Source of the DNA: Polaromonas sp. SP1
Lineage (GTDB): Bacteria > Pseudomonadota > Gammaproteobacteria > Burkholderiales > Burkholderiaceae_C
Length of the DNA: 64,000 nucleotides
Reading direction: 5' to 3'
NCBI RefSeq assembly: GCF_003711205.1
Contig: NZ_CP031013.1
Location: 3,142,501-3,206,500, forward strand
Position 1 is the stretch's first letter. Each line of letters opens with the position of its first letter. A program made the position numbers and the translations under genes. The notes beneath the pieces are model-generated. The model made no database searches. It was not told the DNA's origin and worked only from the letters and a program-made list of their open reading frames with translations. Shown piece after piece: positions 63,645 to 64,000 of the stretch.

Positions 63645-64000
63645 GTGATCTGGCAAACCTCCCGCTTTCAAATAGACCTGTCGCAGCCCCGCGTCATGGG
63701 CATCGTCAATGTCACGCCGGACTCGTTTTCTGATGGCGGCAAGTACTTCACTCCGGACGGCAGTTTTGCAAGCGTCCTGAAACACTGCAACAAGCTGCTG
63801 CGAGACGGCGCCGACATGCTGGACATCGGCGGCGAGTCCACCCGCCCCGGTGCGCCGCCCGTGCCGCTGGAAGAAGAACTCGCGCGCGTGTTGCCGGTGG
63901 TGAAGCATGCGGTCAAGCTGGGCGTGCCGCTTTCGATAGACACCTACAAACCGGAGGTCATGCAGGCTGTGCTTGATTTGGGCGCCGATGTCATCAACGA
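63645..64000 (+). CDS. folP: Dihydropteroate synthase, N-terminal part (3' end outside window)
   Basis: The first 118 residues of the enzyme that joins p-aminobenzoate to dihydropterin pyrophosphate, the sulfonamide target. VMGIVNVTPDSFSDGGKYFT and DGADMLDIGGESTRPGAPPV are diagnostic pterin-binding motifs; SIDTYKPEVMQAVLDLGADV follows. GAGGA sits 7 bases before the GTG at 63645, chosen as the start; an in-frame ATG at 63624 lacks a ribosome site. Downstream of ftsH, the classical ftsH-folP order, though separated by a terminator and a repeat. The frame is open to the right edge. Confidence 0.95.
   Translation, partial: MIWQTSRFQIDLSQPRVMGIVNVTPDSFSDGGKYFTPDGSFASVLKHCNKLLRDGADMLDIGGESTRPGAPPVPLEEELARVLPVVKHAVKLGVPLSIDTYKPEVMQAVLDLGADVIN

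Overview
The window is chromosomal DNA from a high-GC betaproteobacterium of the order Burkholderiales. Family Comamonadaceae (Polaromonas, Rhodoferax, Variovorax or a relative) fits best. The reasons are the rpsF-priB-rpsR-rplI operon next to dnaB, an orphan Bug/TctC receptor, a DUF4212 plus VC_2705-type symporter pair, the divergent yhbY / rlmE-ftsH-folP block, and seven copies of a two-hairpin intergenic repeat plus two copies of a CCCCCCGAGGGGG repeat that I associate with this family. The genus is inference.

Layout. 1-5.3 kb: the 3' part of ppsA with a strong terminator, then a four-gene operon (small membrane protein, TPR protein, DUF4212 subunit, sodium:solute symporter). 5.4-8.7 kb: rpsF-priB-rpsR-rplI and dnaB with a perfect DnaA box upstream. 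8.8-12.1 kb: small exported proteins and lipoproteins, a 3'-5' exonuclease, and a hemerythrin-like protein behind a textbook FNR/Anr site. 12.3-19.8 kb: a 2-hydroxyacid dehydrogenase of YdiJ type, a GntR/FCD regulator, a glyoxylate-type aminotransferase and two orphan periplasmic binding proteins. Two identical operators lie between the divergent regulator and aminotransferase. 19.8-28.3 kb: nth, a degenerate BLUF-domain protein, a PafA-like phosphatase, and a TpsB transporter with a repeat lipoprotein facing a sigma-54 activator across 403 bp full of palindromes.

28.3-34.7 kb: AraC and TetR regulators with small enzymes, an aminotransferase, a chromosomal AAC(6')-like acetyltransferase and an MFS exporter. 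34.7-39.3 kb: a low-GC island holding two translationally coupled genes, an alpha/beta hydrolase fused to a P-loop NTPase and an 874-residue AAA ATPase with a helical-repeat C-terminus. A truncated streptogramin-lyase-like pseudogene follows it. This pair is the best candidate for an undescribed system, and a role in defence against phage is my working hypothesis. 39.6-57 kb: mostly housekeeping and stress genes (msrA, a class A penicillin-binding protein, a ROK kinase, CsbD, FHA, SUI1, fadH, xthA, pyrD, rpiA). 57-64 kb: a glutaredoxin-like protein, prlC, yhbY, rlmE, ftsH with a good RpoH-type promoter, and the start of folP.

I saw no tRNA, rRNA, CRISPR array, transposase or integrase. ppsA is cut at the left edge and folP at the right edge. 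Family assignments come from reading motifs and remembered family features, not from database searches. Start sites were chosen by ribosome binding site, overlap and family length.
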